Shown here in pieces: positions 15,630 through 18,881 of a DNA stretch of 18,881 bases (positions are counted from its first letter, which is position 1; every line of letters starts with the position of its first letter). Source of the DNA: Willaertia magna (taxonomy: Eukaryota; Heterolobosea; Eutetramitea; Acrasida; Naegleriidae); NCBI GenBank assembly GCA_902984215.1, contig CADWAF010000698.1, positions 1 through 18,881 on the forward strand, in the 5' to 3' direction. A program made the translations under genes and the position numbers. Under the pieces are notes generated by a model, which was not told the origin of the DNA, did no database searches, and saw only the letters and a program-made list of their open reading frames with translations.

Positions 15630-18343
15630 TCATTTTAGAAAATTTCTTCTTCTTACTATTTGAGATGCTTGTGAGGATTGTAATTGTGATGATTCCTGTT
15701 GTTGTGATTGAGATGCATTCCAATTAATTTTTGTAGATTCATTATTTATAATTTCCTGTCTCATGACAGAGGATAAAACAAATTCATTGGTAAAGAAATA
15801 TGTATTTTTAGGATTTTTCTTTCCAGCATCAACAAATATTGGTATTAATTGTTCTTCGCAATATTTAAACTATATTGTAAATAATTAAATAATTAAATAC
15901 TTACATCTTGTGAACAAGTTATAATACAAATATTATCATGAATCTTTAATTCTGATTTAAGAGAACTACATGTTGATAAAACTAATCCACCATTACATTC
16001 AATAATTAATTTCATTTCTTCAGGTTTTGGTTTTACATTTGGAGTAATAAAGAAATATAATGTATCAAATAATAAACACTCTTCATCTTCATCTCTTCTA
16101 TTTAATACTTCTTTAAGTGTTATTCCAAATTTCTCTTCTCCTTCTTCATCTAATAATCTATATTCATCTTCTTGTACCCAATATTTTGATTTAGAACTAT
16201 TTTCAATCCAGTCAACTGAGACAATATGTGGTGTATTACCTAGTGCACATAAAAATTTAACAGTTCTTCTAATTTTATCAGTCACTAAATGTGTTAATCT
16301 ACAACCTTGTAATTCAGTAATATAATCTTCTTCTTCTACTAATAATCCACCTAATCTTTCAATTGCAATCTTATTCTTAAATGTTGGTTGAATTCCAGTA
16401 AAGAGAATATGTGGATATTGAAATTTACTCTTATTATTCTTTTTTCTAGATTTACTTGATTTTCCAACAAACAATTTTCTTTCTTCTTCTTCTTCTTCAT
16501 TATTAGAATCCTCATCACTTTCATCCTTAATAAAACGCTTTCTTTTATCACTACGTTTTTTCCTTTTCGTTGTTTTTGTTTTCTTAATTGTCTTTTCTTC
16601 TTCTTGTGTAATTAAAACTTCAAATTCATCATTCCCTTCTTCCCTTTCTTCTTCCTTCTTTTCATTCTTTTCATTCATTGTCGTTATTGTTGTATTGTTA
16701 TTCTCACTACTTTTATTTTCCTTTTCATTGTCACTATCTAATATTGCCCTTAATTCTTCTTCAGTTAAATCATTCAAATTATCTTCTTCATCTGAATGAA
16801 TATTATTAACACTAAAACCATTACTTTTAAAACTTGTCGTTGAAACACTATTAGCTGTATGTATAACTTTATCATCATTATTTACAGAAAGAATAGATTT
16901 ATCCTTTTTTTCTTCTTCTTCATTATCTTCAATATCCGTATCATTATTCTCCTTTTCATCATCATTTAATTGTAAAGGAGAAGGTAATGGATTTCTAAAA
17001 GAAGTTGTATTGTTACTGTTTGTATTGTTATTATTAATTGTTCTACTTGTCGTTAAGGCAGAATGTAAAGGATCATTAAAAGAACTAATAATTGGAGTAG
17101 CCTTACTAAAACTTCCTAATGTTCTTATACTACTTGTAGTAGATGATGGTGTAATACAATCTAATGGAGTTTGAAAGATTTTAGCTAGTGCTGTTCTATT
17201 ATTATTCTTTGGCGTTTTATGCATAAATGAATCCCTAAATGTTTGAGGAGATTCAAAGGCTAATACTTTTCTTTCATTGTTTTGTTCTTCTTTCTCTTCT
17301 TGTCCCTCTACACCTCCTACCATTAGAAAATCATCATCTTCGGGAGTTGCTAACTTTGTTAATGGCGTTTCAATAACAATCTCAGATAAGCTAGCTCTCT
17401 TTCCAAATCTTTGTTTTGATGGTTCCGGTGTTTCTAAGGCTAACACTCTACTACTGCTACATGACCCCAAAGACATTGATAATCGTAAATCATTATTATT
17501 ACATAACAAACTCTTTGGTTCTTGATGTTTTACAATTACTTTACATGAAGAAAAACAACTACTTGTAGTACTATTTCTTGAAGTTAACCTTAATGGAGAA
17601 TTAAATGAAATATTCGTTAACGTTAGTGGGGTAACCTTAGATAAAGATAAACAATGATTAGAATCGCAACCCGTATTATTAGTATTAGTAGCAATCATAT
17701 CACTACATTCACTAGAACTCATTAATCCACTCAAAGAAGGTTTCTTCTTCTTTTTAGGAGTAGAAAGTAAATCTACCGTTGTTGTTCCTAAACCTATATT
17801 AGACCCAAAACTTAAATGATTTGTATCTATCTCACTACTAAATTCTACTTTACATACAACATCTCCAAATAGTAAGATATTTCCATGAAGTATTTGATAT
17901 AATCTATTCGGAATTAAAATACATTCTTTTTTATTCTTCTTCTTCTTTTCATCTTCTTCTTTCATATCGTTAATATCGTTATTATTATTTAAAACTATTT
18001 TCTTACATATTATTCTAGATTTATTAGTAGAATTTAAATCTTCAATAAAACAAAATTCATCTTCAGATAATTCAATTGCTGCATGTGGAGATGAAATGGA
18101 ACGTTTATTAATATGAATTTTATACTTTTCATTCTTTTCGGGATTTCCTCTTGTTATAATTGTTCTACCTACAAATATTGGAATAGTAACTACATTTTTA
18201 ACTTGTAGAGTAGTAGAAGAGTAATTTACAAAATTTAGATAGGCTTTTGCTTGTTCTTCTTGTTTATTATTATTGGATGATTGTAATAGTGGTGATGATG
18301 TCTCCAGAACTTGAGTTGTTGCTGGAGAACAATCTTTGCTCAT
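15630..18343 (-). CDS. MDC1-like DNA-damage mediator (FHA domain, tandem BRCT), one intron
   Basis: Exon 1 is 18343-15905 and exon 2 is 15869-15630, joined at a phase-0 intron, giving 892 residues. The FHA domain (~50-168) shows Gly-Arg60, S84-x-x-H87 and DLNSTN (102-107), with a Lys/Glu-rich insert at ~118-139. The middle is low complexity with repeated S/T-P sites (VLALETPEP, VLAFESPQT, KATPII) and acidic Ser clusters (HSDEED, LDSDNEKEN, DESDEDSNNEEE). Tandem BRCT repeats occupy ~643-725 and ~755-853. Thr649 (ILFTG) and Arg693/Lys696 (DKIRRTVKF) match the MDC1 residues that grip phosphoserine and the C-terminal carboxylate of gamma-H2AX. The end of BRCT2 (NEFVLSSVMRQEI) and a tail with five SQ motifs (866-882) lie in exon 2. 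The architecture equals MDC1: FHA first, BRCT pair last. Expected role: nuclear scaffold at DNA breaks. Confidence 0.85.
15870..15904 (-). other. 35-nt spliceosomal intron in the MDC1-like gene
   Basis: On the minus strand the intron starts GTAAGTATTT and ends TTTACAATATAG, in phase 0. Without splicing the protein would stop four codons into it, at 15893-15895, cutting BRCT2 short. With splicing, TCSQD joins FKYCEEQL, the frame stays open for 79 more codons, and BRCT2 gains its typical last helix. Confidence 0.85.
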
Positions 18344-18621
18344 TTTAAAAAATTTAAAAAAATTTTGGAGGGAAAATAACGGTAACTTCTAGCGTTTGCA
18401 GGAATTTTTTGGCTTAATAATAAGGAAGCTTTAAAAACAGAGAAAAACGTAAAAGCAAATTGGTCTAGTTCTATGCGATTCGAAAAGTGAATACTACAAG
18501 TGCAGGTAACAATAGAAATTTTTATTGTTATTTGTTGAATGCATGTTGTAAATGCCAGTTGTCTGGTTTTGTAATCTTGTCATTCTTTTTACAATACGCT
18601 TTTGCAAATAATAAAAAAAAA
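18344..18621. promoter_or_regulatory. Shared divergent promoter region with palindrome
   Basis: These 278 bases separate the ATG of the MDC1-like gene (minus) from that of the ankyrin-type gene (plus). Both genes have A-rich leaders. The region carries a 24-base palindrome at 18507-18530 (TAACAATAGAAA and its complement, with one G-T mismatch). An AG-GTAACA at 18505 could also be a splice donor of a 5'UTR intron for the plus-strand gene; that is unsupported. Confidence 0.35.
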
Positions 18622-18881
18622 ATGGAAGATAATCCAAATGAATGGTATGATCCTTATCCACAAAATGGTTTAGAAGCCACACCGAGAGTTCCACTAATTG
18701 ATTTAGTTAGTTTAGGAATGAAATCTGCAGTAAAAGAATTTTTACAAAATCCCAAAGTTAATATTGACACAATGAATGATTGTGGTTCTTATGCAACGCT
18801 TATTGCAATTGAAAGAAATGATTTGGAAATGTTACAATTATTATTAAATCACAATGCTAAATTATATGAAAGAGATTTGGG
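18622..18881 (+). CDS. Ankyrin-repeat-type protein, N-terminal part (truncated by window edge)
   Basis: An open frame of 86 codons starts at the ATG at 18622, after a run of A, and is still open at the right edge. After a short Pro/Asn-rich lead (MEDNPNEWYDPYPQNG) the sequence has ankyrin-like helix pairs: PLIDLVSLGMKSAVKEFLQN, then SYATLIAIERNDLEMLQLLL followed by NHNAKLYERDL, where the A-x-x-x-N-D-x-E-x-L-x-x-L-L spacing and the following beta-turn are characteristic. Only about two repeats are visible, so the full architecture and role are unknown. It is transcribed divergently from the MDC1-like gene. Confidence 0.65.
   Translation, partial: MEDNPNEWYDPYPQNGLEATPRVPLIDLVSLGMKSAVKEFLQNPKVNIDTMNDCGSYATLIAIERNDLEMLQLLLNHNAKLYERDL

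Noticed and set aside
15893..18343. MDC1-like protein ending at 15893
   Set aside because: The last codons are a GTAAGT splice donor; splicing completes the BRCT repeat.
15893..18343. NBS1 (nibrin) as the identity of the FHA-BRCT gene
   Set aside because: NBS1 has FHA and BRCT together at the N-terminus; here BRCT is at the far C-terminus and carries MDC1-type residues.

Overview
The window comes from a very AT-rich, gene-dense nuclear genome of a protist. Evidence for a eukaryote: a microsomal-type cytochrome P450, a ubiquitin-like protein, an F-box/LRR protein, an FHA-BRCT DNA-damage mediator with a spliceosomal intron, a P-element-like transposase, and A-rich 5' leaders. Coding sequence is almost saturated with TTA/TTT/AAT/AAA codons, and TAA and TGA are the usual stops. 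The combination (secreted fibrinogen-related proteins, LRR, F-box and ankyrin families, few and tiny introns, extreme AT content) would suit an amoeboid protist such as a heterolobosean, for example an AT-rich Willaertia-like genome. That placement is inference and is not proven here.

Layout. 1-891 (minus) is the N-terminal two thirds of a cytochrome P450 that runs off the left edge. It lies head to head with an oligopeptidase B-type serine peptidase (to 3335, plus), whose start codon cannot be identified. A divergent single ubiquitin-like gene follows (3581-3829). Then comes an inverted, decayed fragment (3901-4138, minus) of the F-box/LRR gene that stands next to it (4496-6274, plus). A P-element/THAP9-like transposase occupies 6405-9362. 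Its reading frame is interrupted by one TAG that could be removed by a 30-nt intron. Behind it are a degenerate tRNA-like element with pol III A and B boxes (9421-9495) and a bulged hairpin.

The middle holds a secreted EGF/fibrinogen-related protein gene (9867-11087), about 1.15 kb of nearly GC-free DNA, and a decayed second copy of the same gene (12452-13341). One patch of that copy is nearly identical to the intact gene, which suggests gene conversion.

On the right, an unrecognised coiled-coil, Asn-rich gene (13638-15596, plus) converges with an MDC1-like gene (15630-18343, minus). The second BRCT repeat of the MDC1-like protein is completed only after removal of a 35-nt intron, which also adds a C-terminal cluster of SQ motifs. 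An ankyrin-type gene starts divergently at 18622 and leaves the window.

There is no operon logic; these are separate eukaryotic genes. The connecting themes are local duplication with decay (LRR and FReD families), very short introns, and a DNA-damage mediator whose H2AX-type phosphopeptide pocket looks intact.
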